This document shows, one piece after another, positions 53,134-61,998 of a stretch of 64,000 nt of DNA. This DNA comes from Rhizobium metallidurans (lineage in GTDB: Bacteria; Pseudomonadota; Alphaproteobacteria; Rhizobiales; Rhizobiaceae): positions 1 to 64,000 of the forward strand of contig NZ_JACIDW010000007.1 in NCBI RefSeq assembly GCF_014196505.1, in the 5' to 3' direction. Position 1 is the stretch's first letter; each line of letters begins with the position of its first letter. Both the position numbers and the translations under genes were made by a program. The notes beneath the pieces are model-generated. The model had not been told where the DNA came from, searched no databases, and worked only from the letters and a program-made list of their open reading frames with translations.

Positions 53134-54293
53134 TCCGCGGGCTGGATTTCTGCATCGACGCCGTCCTCGCGCCTGGCGGGCGGCGTGTCGCTGGAGGATG
53201 GCCTGCGCTTGCCGATGTACTGGCCGATCGTGCCGACGATGCCCTTGGGCAGGAACAGCGTCACCGCCACGAACAGCCCGCCGAGCGCGAAGAGCCAGAA
53301 TTCGGGAAAGAGACCGGTAAAGATCGTCTTGCCGCCGTTGACCATGATCGCGCCGACGATCGGCCCGATCAGCGTCGAGCGCCCGCCGACAGCCGTCCAG
53401 ATGACGACCTCGATCGAGTTGGCCGGCGCGAATTCGCCCGGATTGATGATGCCGACCTGCGGCACGTAGAGCGCGCCGGCGATCCCCGCCATCATCGCCG
53501 AGACGACGAAGGTGAAGAGCTTGAAGTGCTCGACACGGTAACCGAGGAAGCGCGTGCGGCTTTCCGCGTCGCGCACGCCGACCAGCACCTTGCCGAACTT
53601 CGAGCGCACGATAGCGGAAGCGATCATCAGCGACAGGGCAAGCAGGATCGCGGTCGCCGAAAACAGGGCGGCGCGCGTCCCGTCGGCCTGGATGTTGTAG
53701 CCGACGATATCCTTGAAATCGGTCAGGCCGTTATTGCCGCCGAAGCCCATGTCGTTGCGGAAGAAGGCGAGCAGCAGCGCGTAGGTCATCGCCTGCGTGA
53801 TGATCGAGAGGTAGACGCCGTTGACGCGGGAGCGGAAGGCGAACCAGCCGAACACGAAGGCGAGCAGGCCGGGCACCACCAGCACCATCAGCGCCGCGAA
53901 CCAGAAGTGATCGAAGCCTTGCCAGAACCAGGGCAGTTCCTTCCAGTTCAGGAACACCATGAAATCGGGAAGGATGGGATCGCCGTAGCTTCCGCGCGTG
54001 CCGATCTGCCGCATCAGATACATGCCCATCGCATAGCCGCCGAGCGCGAAGAAGGCCCCGTGGCCGAGCGAGAGAATGCCGCAGAAGCCCCAGACGAGAT
54101 CGAGCGCCAGCGCCAGCAGCGCGTAGGTCAGGTATTTGCCGAACAGCGACATGATGTAGGTCGGGATGTGCAGCGGGCTTGTTTCCGGCGTCATCAGGTT
54201 GAGCACCGGCACCAGCACGGCAAGCGCCAGGAGGATGACGAGCGCGACGATGATCTTGCGATCGAGAGACCGGAGAAGGAAGGCCGTAATCAT
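53130..54293 (-). CDS. urtC: urea ABC transporter permease UrtC
   Basis: 387 residues from the ATG at 54293, overlapping the urtB stop (ATGA); longer frames upstream are shadows of urtB. LivM-like with about ten helices: CGILSLGHGAFFALGGYAMG, VRDAESRTRFLGYRVEHFKL and NPGEFAPANSIEVVIWTAVG. With UrtB it forms the urea channel. Confidence 0.95.
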   Translation of the reverse strand: MITAFLLRSLDRKIIVALVILLALAVLVPVLNLMTPETSPLHIPTYIMSLFGKYLTYALLALALDLVWGFCGILSLGHGAFFALGGYAMGMYLMRQIGTRGSYGDPILPDFMVFLNWKELPWFWQGFDHFWFAALMVLVVPGLLAFVFGWFAFRSRVNGVYLSIITQAMTYALLLAFFRNDMGFGGNNGLTDFKDIVGYNIQADGTRAALFSATAILLALSLMIASAIVRSKFGKVLVGVRDAESRTRFLGYRVEHFKLFTFVVSAMMAGIAGALYVPQVGIINPGEFAPANSIEVVIWTAVGGRSTLIGPIVGAIMVNGGKTIFTGLFPEFWLFALGGLFVAVTLFLPKGIVGTIGQYIGKRRPSSSDTPPARREDGVDAEIQPAE

Positions 54294-55909
54294 GCTTCCA
54301 CCGCCCTTCCTTTGAGTGCGAAGAGCCCACGCGGCCGCTTCTGGATGAAGAGAATGATAAGGACGAGCACCAGGATCTTGCCGAGCACGGCGCCGGCGAA
54401 GGGCTCGAGGAACTTGTTGACGACACCGAGCGACAGCGCGCCCACCAGCGTGCCCCACAGATTGCCGACGCCGCCGAACACCACGACCATGAAGCTGTCG
54501 ATGATGTAGCTCTGGCCGAGGTTGGGCGAAACGTTGTCGATCTGGCTGAGCGCCACGCCCGCCATGCCGGCGATGCCGGAGCCGAGCGCGAAGGTGAAGG
54601 CATCGACCCAGCCGGTGCGGATGCCCATCGACGACGCCATGCGCCGGTTCTGCGTGACGGCGCGCATCTGCAGGCCGAAGGCGGAACGCTTCAGCACCAT
54701 CAGCAGCGTCACGAACACGGCCATCGAGAAGACGATGATCCACAGGCGGTTCCAGGTGATCGACAGGCCGCCGATGTCGAACGCGCCCGACATCCAGCTC
54801 GGATTGCGCACCTCGCGGTTGGTCGGACCGAAGATCGAGCGTATAGCCTGCTGCAGGATGAGCGAGACGCCCCAGGTCGCGAGCAGCGTTTCCAGCGGGC
54901 GACCGTAGAGATAGCGGATCACGGTCCGCTCGATGACGAGGCCGACGAAGCCGGTGAAGAGGAAGGCGGCCGGCACGGCGAAGGCCAGCGAATAGACTTC
55001 GAGGCTGGGGAATGTCGAAGCGATGTACTGCTGCACGACATAAGTCGTGTAGGCGCCGATCATCACCATCTCGCCATGCGCCATGTTGATGACGCCCATG
55101 ACGCCGAAGGTGATGGCAAGGCCGATTGCCGCAAGCAGCAGCACCGAGCCGAGCGACAGGCCGTACCAGACGTTCTGCACCACGTCCCAGACCGCCAGGC
55201 TGCGGTTGATCGTGTTGATATGCGTCTGGATATCGCCTTTCAGCGCGTCAGGCGCGGTCGCCATGGCCGATGTCAGGATCGTCAGCGCATTGCGGCCGCC
55301 ACGCTCCGCGATCGTATCGATGGCCGCTTTCTTGTCCTCTGCGCCGACATCGCTCTTGAGCACCATCACGGCCCTGGCCGCTTCCATAGTGGCCTTGACC
55401 TCGGCGTCCTTCTCGGCGGCAAGCGCCGAGTTCAGCAGTTCGAGATTGGCGGGATCGGCGTCGCGCAGCAGCCCCTGCGCGGCCGCAAGGCGCGCGCCGC
55501 GATCGGGAGAGAGCAGCGTCAGCTGGCTCATGGCTGAGGCGATAACGCCGCGCAGCGAATTGTTGATCCTGACCTTGGACATGTAGTCCGCATCGATATC
55601 AGCGACGGCCTCGCCGCTGACAGGATCGGAAAAGCTCGGCTCGTCCTCCGTGCCGCCCTGGAGCAGGACAGGGCCGCCGCTTTCGGAATTCACGTAAAGC
55701 CGGCCGTCGCTGAGCTGCTGCAGGATCTGGCTGACAAGGGGATCGCCGGATGCGACCAGCGCCTTGATGGCGACCTCGCGCTCGGGGAAGTCGCCGACGC
55801 CGAGCGCATCGACGAGCACCCGGAAATCTTCCTGCGCCTTCAGCGCCGTGGCGAATACCGGCAGGGCCAGGCACAAGGTCAAAAGCAAAATCTTGATGGC
55901 GCGATACAT
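54290..55909 (-). CDS. urtB: urea ABC transporter permease UrtB
   Basis: 539 residues. A signal-like first helix and an extracytoplasmic region of about 230 residues, usual for UrtB, precede the LivH-like permease (GVMGVINMAHGEMVMIGAYT, EPFAGAVLGKILVLVLIILF). The N-terminal region contains HEAT-like alpha repeats (AAAQGLLRDADPANLELLNS). It pairs with UrtC. About 190 bases with a strong hairpin separate it from urtA. Confidence 0.94.
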   Translation of the reverse strand: MYRAIKILLLTLCLALPVFATALKAQEDFRVLVDALGVGDFPEREVAIKALVASGDPLVSQILQQLSDGRLYVNSESGGPVLLQGGTEDEPSFSDPVSGEAVADIDADYMSKVRINNSLRGVIASAMSQLTLLSPDRGARLAAAQGLLRDADPANLELLNSALAAEKDAEVKATMEAARAVMVLKSDVGAEDKKAAIDTIAERGGRNALTILTSAMATAPDALKGDIQTHINTINRSLAVWDVVQNVWYGLSLGSVLLLAAIGLAITFGVMGVINMAHGEMVMIGAYTTYVVQQYIASTFPSLEVYSLAFAVPAAFLFTGFVGLVIERTVIRYLYGRPLETLLATWGVSLILQQAIRSIFGPTNREVRNPSWMSGAFDIGGLSITWNRLWIIVFSMAVFVTLLMVLKRSAFGLQMRAVTQNRRMASSMGIRTGWVDAFTFALGSGIAGMAGVALSQIDNVSPNLGQSYIIDSFMVVVFGGVGNLWGTLVGALSLGVVNKFLEPFAGAVLGKILVLVLIILFIQKRPRGLFALKGRAVEA

Positions 55910-56037
55910 CGGCTTTCTGCCTCGGTTATCGTTGGCCTACCGGCCCAATGGAAAGAAGTACCGGGCCTTGGCACGACAGGGCCCCACGCGGGGACCACTG
56001 CCGTCGGAAGCATCCGGGCCGCGCTTCTAAGATGGAC

Positions 56038-56069
56038 CTTCCGCCCGGACAGGAGAGACCGGGCGGAAG
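56038..56069 (-). terminator. hairpin between urtA and urtB
   Basis: CTTCCGCCCGG and CCGGGCGGAAG pair over 11 bp with a 10-nt loop, 35 bases after the urtA stop. No T run follows. It probably protects or attenuates, so that the binding protein is made in excess over the membrane subunits. Confidence 0.65.
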
Positions 56070-56103
56070 TCTTCAGGCGTCAGAGTGACGGGGTGATCAG
56101 CAC

Positions 56104-57396
56104 TCAGGAGCCCTTGCCGCCGCACTTGCCCGTGGCAACGTTGAAGTTGCCGCAATTCAGGGGCTTGCGCCAATCGGAGATCAGGTCCTTGGAGTCGGGC
56201 AGGAAATCGGACCATTCGTCGCCGACGACAGCAGGGGTCTGCTGGACGATTTCGAACTGGCCGTTCGCCTGGATTTCACCGATAAGCACCGGCTTGGTGA
56301 TGTGGTGGTTCGGCATGACGGTGGCGTAGCCGCCCGAGAGGTTCGGAACCGTGGTGCCGACGATCGAGTCGAGAACCTTGTCCGTATCGGTGGTGCCGGC
56401 GGCCTGCACGGCCTTGACCCATGCATTGAAGCCGATATAGGCCGCTTCCATCGGGTCGTTGGTCACCCGCTTGTCGTTCTTGGTGAACTCTTTCCACTGC
56501 TTGATGAACTTCTTGTTGGCCGGGCTTTCGACCGACTGGAAGTAGTTCCACGCAGCGAGGTGGCCGACAAGCGGCTTGGTGTCGAGACCGGCAAGCTCTT
56601 CTTCGCCGACCGAGAAGGCGATGACCGGGATATCGGTTGCCTTGACGCCCTGGTTGCCGAGTTCCTTGTAGAAGGGCACGTTGGCGTCGCCGTTGATCGT
56701 CGAGACGACCGCCGTCTTCTTGCCGGCCGAGCCGAATTCCTTGATCTTGGAGACTTCCGTCTGCCAGTCGGAGAAGCCGAACGGCGTGTAGTTGACGATG
56801 ATGTCTTCCTTCGGAATGCCCTTCGAGATCAGGTAGGCTTCGAGGATCTTGTTGGTGGTGCGCGGATAGACGTAGTCGGTACCTTCGAGAACGAAGCGCT
56901 TCACGCCTTCCTTCTCCATCAGGTAGTCGACGGCGGGGATCGCCTGCTGGTTCGGAGCGGCGCCCGTGTAGATGATGTTGCGCGAGGATTCCTCGCCCTC
57001 ATACTGGACCGGATAGAACAGGATCGAGTTGAGCTCCTCGAAGACCGGCAGGACCGACTTGCGCGACGAGGACGTCCAGCAACCGAAGACGGCCGCGACC
57101 TTATCCTTTTCGATCAGCTCGCGGGCCTTTTCGGCAAACAGCGGCCAGTCGGAAGCCGGGTCGACGACGACGGCTTCGAGCTTCTTGCCGAGAAGGCCAC
57201 CCTTCTTGTTCTGCTCGTCGATGAGCATCAGCATGGCGTCTTTCAGCGTCGTTTCGGAAATCGCCATCGTGCCGGACAGCGAATGCAGGACGCCGACCTT
57301 GATGGTGTCGTCGGCCGCAACGGCTCCCTGGAACGCGGCCGTGGCCGACATGACGGCGCCGAGCAAGGCACCGGAAACATATGATCGCAGATTCAT
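56104..57396 (-). CDS. urtA: urea ABC transporter substrate-binding protein UrtA
   Basis: 430 residues from the ATG at 57396 (AGGGG upstream). Signal peptide ending VAA|DD, then KVGVLHSLSGTMAISETTLK and the urea-site region FGCWTSSSRKSVLPVFEE, FYPVQYEGEESSRNIIYTGA, followed by PNHHITKPVLIGEIQANGQF. It captures urea in the periplasm. It is the first gene of urtABCDE, divergent from the transporter-kinase gene. Confidence 0.96.
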   Translation of the reverse strand: MNLRSYVSGALLGAVMSATAAFQGAVAADDTIKVGVLHSLSGTMAISETTLKDAMLMLIDEQNKKGGLLGKKLEAVVVDPASDWPLFAEKARELIEKDKVAAVFGCWTSSSRKSVLPVFEELNSILFYPVQYEGEESSRNIIYTGAAPNQQAIPAVDYLMEKEGVKRFVLEGTDYVYPRTTNKILEAYLISKGIPKEDIIVNYTPFGFSDWQTEVSKIKEFGSAGKKTAVVSTINGDANVPFYKELGNQGVKATDIPVIAFSVGEEELAGLDTKPLVGHLAAWNYFQSVESPANKKFIKQWKEFTKNDKRVTNDPMEAAYIGFNAWVKAVQAAGTTDTDKVLDSIVGTTVPNLSGGYATVMPNHHITKPVLIGEIQANGQFEIVQQTPAVVGDEWSDFLPDSKDLISDWRKPLNCGNFNVATGKCGGKGS

Positions 57397-57490
57397 CTGG
57401 TTGATCCCCTCTTCTTGTTCCGACAACAGGCCTGAAACGGCGATTAACTGTTGCTTAAGGGACTATCCGGTGCTGCACTGCGAAAGCGTA

Positions 57491-57506
57491 TACGTGATAT
57501 GACGTA
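57491..57506. promoter_or_regulatory. inverted repeat in the urtA/sensor-kinase intergenic region
   Basis: TACGT-GATATG-ACGTA is a 5+5 inverted repeat, and GTGCTGCAC (57470-57478) is a short palindrome beside it, both between the divergent urtA and kinase genes. Either could bind the LuxR-type regulator at 61.0 kb or a nitrogen regulator; no clear NtrC or sigma-54 site was seen. Confidence 0.35.
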
Positions 57507-57613
57507 GGTGACGGGGCGAAATCTGCAGTTTTACGTTGCACCGCACTCTTAAGCCTCGCCCCGTTCCATGTTACGAACGCATGACAAGGGGAACGAAGGG
57601 GCCGGTTACGGGC

Positions 57614-60600
57614 ATGGCAGCGCGGCAACGCATTATTCCGGTCAGGCGCGAGTACAATCGCTGGGTCGCCAACCAGACGCTGGAAGACTATGCGCTGCGC
57701 TTCACCGCCAAGAGCGCCCGGCAGTTCTCCTCGCAGCGCATCTCGCAGACGGCGATCGGCGCCATCTCCTTCCTGGCACTGGAGGCGATCGGTGGCGCGA
57801 TCACGCTGTCCTACGGCACGACCAACGCCTTCTACGCCATCATCGTCGCCTCGATCGCCATGCTCGCCATCGGCCTGCCGATCAGCCGCTACGCGATCCG
57901 CCACGGCGTCGATATCGACCTTCTGACGCGTGGCGCCAGCTTCGGCTATATCGGCTCGACCATCACCTCGCTGATCTACGCCAGCTTCACCTTCATGCTG
58001 TTCGCGATCGAGGCGTCGATCATGTCCGGCGCGCTGGAACTGACGCTCGGCATACCGCTTTGGATCGGCTACATCATCAGCGCCGTCATGGTGATCCCTC
58101 TCGTCACCCACGGCGTGCGGCTGATCAGCCGCTTCCAGCTTCTGACGCAACCCTTCTGGATCGTCCTCAATATCCTGCCCTTCCTCTTCATCGCCGTGAT
58201 GGACTGGGAGAAGTTCGACCTCTGGCGCGCCTTTGCCGGCATTCGCCATGCCTCCGGCCCGCCCGGCACGACCGCCCCCTTCGATCTCGTTGAATTCGGC
58301 GCCGCGTCGGCCGTTATCCTGGCGCTGATGTCGCAGATCGGCGAGCAGGCCGACTTCCTGCGCTTCCTGCCGCCGGAAAAACAGACGAAGTGGCGCCACC
58401 GCCTCGCCGTCTTCCTCGCCGGTCCGGGCTGGGTCATCATCGGCGCGCCGAAGCTGCTCGCCGGCTCCTTCCTCGTCGTGCTCACCTTCGCCTCCGGGGT
58501 GCCGGCCGACCGCGCCGCCGATCCGGCCCAGATGTATCTGACGGCCTTCGGCTACATGATCCCCTGGCAAAACGCCGCCCTGCTCCTGATGGCCGCCTTC
58601 GTGGTCGTCTCGCAGCTGAAGATCAACGTGATGAACGCCTATGCCGGGTCGCTCGCCTGGTCGAACTTCTTCTCCCGCTTGACCCACAGCCATCCCGGCC
58701 GCGTCATCTGGCTGGTGTTCAACGTGGCGATCGCCCTGCTCCTGATGGAACTCGGCATCTACAAGCTGCTCGAGGAAACGCTTGGGATCTTCTCGATCAT
58801 CGCCATGGCATGGCTCTGCACCATCTCGGCCGATCTCTTCATCAACAAGCCGCTCGGCCTTGCGCCTCCCGGCATCGAGTTCAAGCGCGCCCATCTCTAC
58901 GATATCAACCCGGTCGGCCTCGGCGCCATGATGCTGTCGGCGACAGCGGCGCTCATCGCCCATTTCGGCGTCTTCGGCGCCACCGCCGCCTCGCTCGCGC
59001 CCTACATCACCCTCGTAGTCGCCTTCATCGCCTCGCCCGCCATCGCCTGGGCCACGAAAGGCAAATTCTACCTCGCCCGCAAGCCGCGCCAGAGCTGGAA
59101 GAACCTCACGGATATCACCTGCTCGGTCTGCGAGCATGCGTTCGAGCCCGAGGACATGGCGTGGTGCCCGGCCTATGCCGCGCCGATCTGCTCGCTCTGC
59201 TGCTCGCTCGACAGCCGCTGCCACGACATGTGCAAACCGAACGCGCATCTGAACGCGCAGGTCGGCACCGTCGCCCGGGCGGTGCTGCCCGAGACGATCG
59301 TCGAGAAGCTTACCACCCGGCTTGGCCGCTACGGCATCGCCGTCGCGTTGGCGCTGACAGCGGTCGGCGCCATCCTGGCGATGATCGCCTATCAGGTCTC
59401 CTCTGCCTCGCCCGAGACCGCCGAGGTCGTCAACGGCACGATCCTCATCGTCTTCTTCGTCTTCGCCGTCATCGCCGGCGTCGTCTGCTGGTTCTACGTG
59501 CTGGCGCATGACAGCCGCGTCGTCGCCGAGGAGGAATCCTCGCGCCAGAACACGCTGCTCCTGAAGGAAATCGCCGCCCACAAGAAGACCGACGCCGCAC
59601 TGCAGGCCGCGAAGGAAACCGCCGAGGCCGCCAACCGCGCCAAGAGCCGCTACGTCGTCGGCCTCAGCCACGAACTGCGCACGCCGCTCAACGCCGTGCT
59701 CGGTTACGCCCAGATTCTCGAACGCGACGAGACCATTCCGACGCCGCGCCAATCCTCGATCAAGGTGATCCGCCGCTCGGCCGAGCATCTCTCCGGCCTG
59801 ATCGACGGCCTGCTCGATATCTCGAAGATCGAGGCCGGCCGCCTGCAGGTCTATTCCAACGAGATCAACATCCAGGATTTCCTCGATCAGATCGTCGATA
59901 TGTTCCGTCCGCAGGCGCTCGCCAAGGGACTGACCTTCCAGCACCAGCGCGCGCCGGCCCTGCCCCAGTTCGTACGCACCGACGAGAAGCGCCTGCGCCA
60001 GATCCTCGTTAATCTGCTGTCCAACGCCATCAAGTTCACCGACGAGGGCACCATCACCTTCGACGTCGCCTATCGCAGCCAGGTCGCGACCTTCACCGTG
60101 ACGGACACCGGCCGCGGCATCGCCGAGAAGGACCTGAGCCGCATCTACGAGCCCTTCCAGCGCGGCGAGGCCGACAGCATCCGCCCCATGCCCGGTCTCG
60201 GCCTTGGGCTGACGATCACCCGGCTTCTGACCAACACGCTCGGCGGCGAAATCCTGGTGGCCAGCGAGAAGGACAAGGGCTCGACCTTCAAGGTGCGGCT
60301 GATGCTCTCGGCCGTGCTGCGTGAGATGGCGGCCCCGCCGCAGGAGAAGAAGATCGTCAGCTACGACGGCCCGCGCCGCACCATCGTCGTCGTCGACGAC
60401 AACGAGGACCACCGCGAGATGATGCGCGAGATCCTGGCGCCGCTCGATTTCGTCGTGCTGACGGCGGCAAGCGGCACGGATTGCCTGACGCTGATCGAAG
60501 GCATCCAGCCAGACCTCTTCCTGGTCGACATCCTGATGCCTGGGATGAACGGCTGGCAGTTGGTCTCAAGGCTGCGCGAAGCCGGCCAGACCGCGCCGAT

Positions 60601-61003
60601 CGTCATGCTCTCCGCCAACATCGGCGACGTCGCCGCCCATGGCGACAGCGACGACAGCCACAATGACGCGATCGGCAAGCCGGTCGATATCCGCCGCCTG
60701 CGCGACAAGCTCGCGCTTCACCTCGGCCTGAAATGGCTCTACGCCGAAGCGGCTCCCGCATCGCCCCCGAAGGCCGAACAGGTCATGCTGCAAAGTCCCG
60801 GCGACGCGCATGTCCAGGAACTGCTGCGTCTTGGTGAGATCGGCTATATCAGGGGCATCGAGGCGAAGCTCGCCGACCTTGCCAAGGTGGAGGCAAATCA
60901 GCCATTCACCGAGGAACTTCGATCCTATGTCGCCGCCTTCGACCTGAACGGCTTCATGACCTTCCTGCACCGCTTCGACGAAAAGGTGGAACACATTGGC
61001 TGA
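57614..61003 (+). CDS. NCS1-type transporter fused to hybrid histidine kinase
   Basis: 1129 residues from the ATG at 57614; an earlier ATG (57581) is possible. Residues 15-485: an NCS1 (nucleobase/hydantoin/allantoin permease) fold with about twelve helices, opening with RREYNRWVANQTLEDYALRF. Residues 503-540: a cysteine cluster (Cys503, 506, 518, 526, 529, 530, 536, 540) resembling a zinc or Fe-S site. Two further helices (575-595, 608-630). Coiled coil, then kinase with His686 (LSHELRTPLNAVLGYAQI), N-box LLSNAIKFTD and GLGLGLTITR. Receiver with Asp972 (LVDILMPGMNG), then a helical tail without a phosphotransfer His. It looks like a sensor using a transporter fold for nucleobase, hydantoin or urea-like ligands. 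It overlaps the regulator gene by eight bases. Confidence 0.85.
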   Translation: MAARQRIIPVRREYNRWVANQTLEDYALRFTAKSARQFSSQRISQTAIGAISFLALEAIGGAITLSYGTTNAFYAIIVASIAMLAIGLPISRYAIRHGVDIDLLTRGASFGYIGSTITSLIYASFTFMLFAIEASIMSGALELTLGIPLWIGYIISAVMVIPLVTHGVRLISRFQLLTQPFWIVLNILPFLFIAVMDWEKFDLWRAFAGIRHASGPPGTTAPFDLVEFGAASAVILALMSQIGEQADFLRFLPPEKQTKWRHRLAVFLAGPGWVIIGAPKLLAGSFLVVLTFASGVPADRAADPAQMYLTAFGYMIPWQNAALLLMAAFVVVSQLKINVMNAYAGSLAWSNFFSRLTHSHPGRVIWLVFNVAIALLLMELGIYKLLEETLGIFSIIAMAWLCTISADLFINKPLGLAPPGIEFKRAHLYDINPVGLGAMMLSATAALIAHFGVFGATAASLAPYITLVVAFIASPAIAWATKGKFYLARKPRQSWKNLTDITCSVCEHAFEPEDMAWCPAYAAPICSLCCSLDSRCHDMCKPNAHLNAQVGTVARAVLPETIVEKLTTRLGRYGIAVALALTAVGAILAMIAYQVSSASPETAEVVNGTILIVFFVFAVIAGVVCWFYVLAHDSRVVAEEESSRQNTLLLKEIAAHKKTDAALQAAKETAEAANRAKSRYVVGLSHELRTPLNAVLGYAQILERDETIPTPRQSSIKVIRRSAEHLSGLIDGLLDISKIEAGRLQVYSNEINIQDFLDQIVDMFRPQALAKGLTFQHQRAPALPQFVRTDEKRLRQILVNLLSNAIKFTDEGTITFDVAYRSQVATFTVTDTGRGIAEKDLSRIYEPFQRGEADSIRPMPGLGLGLTITRLLTNTLGGEILVASEKDKGSTFKVRLMLSAVLREMAAPPQEKKIVSYDGPRRTIVVVDDNEDHREMMREILAPLDFVVLTAASGTDCLTLIEGIQPDLFLVDILMPGMNGWQLVSRLREAGQTAPIVMLSANIGDVAAHGDSDDSHNDAIGKPVDIRRLRDKLALHLGLKWLYAEAAPASPPKAEQVMLQSPGDAHVQELLRLGEIGYIRGIEAKLADLAKVEANQPFTEELRSYVAAFDLNGFMTFLHRFDEKVEHIG

Positions 61004-61904
61004 ACTCCCGCGCGACATCGTTCTGTTGGTCGACGACTCGCCGGAAGCGCTCGGCTTTCTCACCGACGCGCTGGAGCAATCCGGCTTCTCCGTCCTGATC
61101 GCCACCTCCGGCCCGGCCGCGCTCAACATCGTCGAGCGCATCACCCCCGACCTGATCCTGCTCGACGCGGTGATGCCCACCATGGATGGTTTCGAGACCT
61201 GCCGGCGGCTGAAGGCCAACCCGGCGATCAGCCAGATCCCCGTCATCTTCATGACCGGCCTGACGGAGACCGAGCACGTCGTCCACGCGCTCGGCTCGGG
61301 CGGCGTCGACTATCTGACCAAGCCGATCAACATCGATGAACTGCGTGCCCGCATCGGCGTGCATTTGCGAAACGCCCGCTCCGCCCAGAGCGCCCGCGTG
61401 GCGCTCGATGCGGCCGGCCGCCATCTGCTGGCGGTCAAGGGCGACGGCAACATCCACTGGTCGACCCCGCAGGCCACCCGCCTCGTCAATGCCGCCATGG
61501 GCAGCGACGACGGCATGGAGACGGTGATCGCAACGATCGCGAACTGGATGAAGGACCGCGCCCCTACCGCCCGCGACGCGACCATCGCCGTCGCCCATGG
61601 CGGCCAGGACGTGCTGCAGCTCGCCTTTCTGGGCACGATCGGCCCCGACGAATATCTCTTCCGCCTGACCGCCAGCCAGCGCGCCGACGATCAGGTCCTG
61701 CGCCAGCGCTTCGCGCTGACCCACCGGGAATCCGAAGTGCTGCTATGGATCGCCAAGGGCAAGGCAAACCGCGATATCGGTGAAATTCTCGGCCTCTCCG
61801 CCCGCACCGTCAACAAGCACCTGGAGCAGATCTACGTCAAGCTCGGCGTCGAAAACCGCGCCTCCGCCGCCGTCAAGGCAGCCCATGTGCTGCACGAGAC
61901 GTAG
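60996..61904 (+). CDS. LuxR-family response regulator
   Basis: 302 residues, TTG start overlapping the kinase gene. N-terminal receiver with DDS pocket, phosphoacceptor Asp57 (LILLDAVMPTMDG), and Lys in YLTKPI; a middle region of about 100 residues with no named domain; C-terminal LuxR/FixJ HTH: LTHRESEVLLWIAKGKANRD then IGEILGLSARTVNKHLEQIY. It is the obvious output partner of the transporter-kinase and may control the divergent urt operon. Confidence 0.9.
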   Translation: MAELPRDIVLLVDDSPEALGFLTDALEQSGFSVLIATSGPAALNIVERITPDLILLDAVMPTMDGFETCRRLKANPAISQIPVIFMTGLTETEHVVHALGSGGVDYLTKPINIDELRARIGVHLRNARSAQSARVALDAAGRHLLAVKGDGNIHWSTPQATRLVNAAMGSDDGMETVIATIANWMKDRAPTARDATIAVAHGGQDVLQLAFLGTIGPDEYLFRLTASQRADDQVLRQRFALTHRESEVLLWIAKGKANRDIGEILGLSARTVNKHLEQIYVKLGVENRASAAVKAAHVLHET

Positions 61905-61998
61905 GTTGGCCCTTGGCGCACAGGATTTCTTAAAGCCATTCGCTTAAAGCTGGAGAAACCCGAAAGGGATCGCGGCTGCAACGAATTGGTGGCGGATC

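Noticed and set aside
57397..57613. Sigma-54/NtrC control of urtA
   Set aside because: I searched for TGGCAC-N5-TTGCA and TGCACC-N5-GGTGCA patterns on both strands and found no convincing match, only a short GTGCTGCAC palindrome.
57455..60412. 985-codon open frame antisense to the transporter-kinase gene
   Set aside because: Same GC-driven shadow effect; composition is dominated by Asp, Arg, Gly and His, and no family motif is present.
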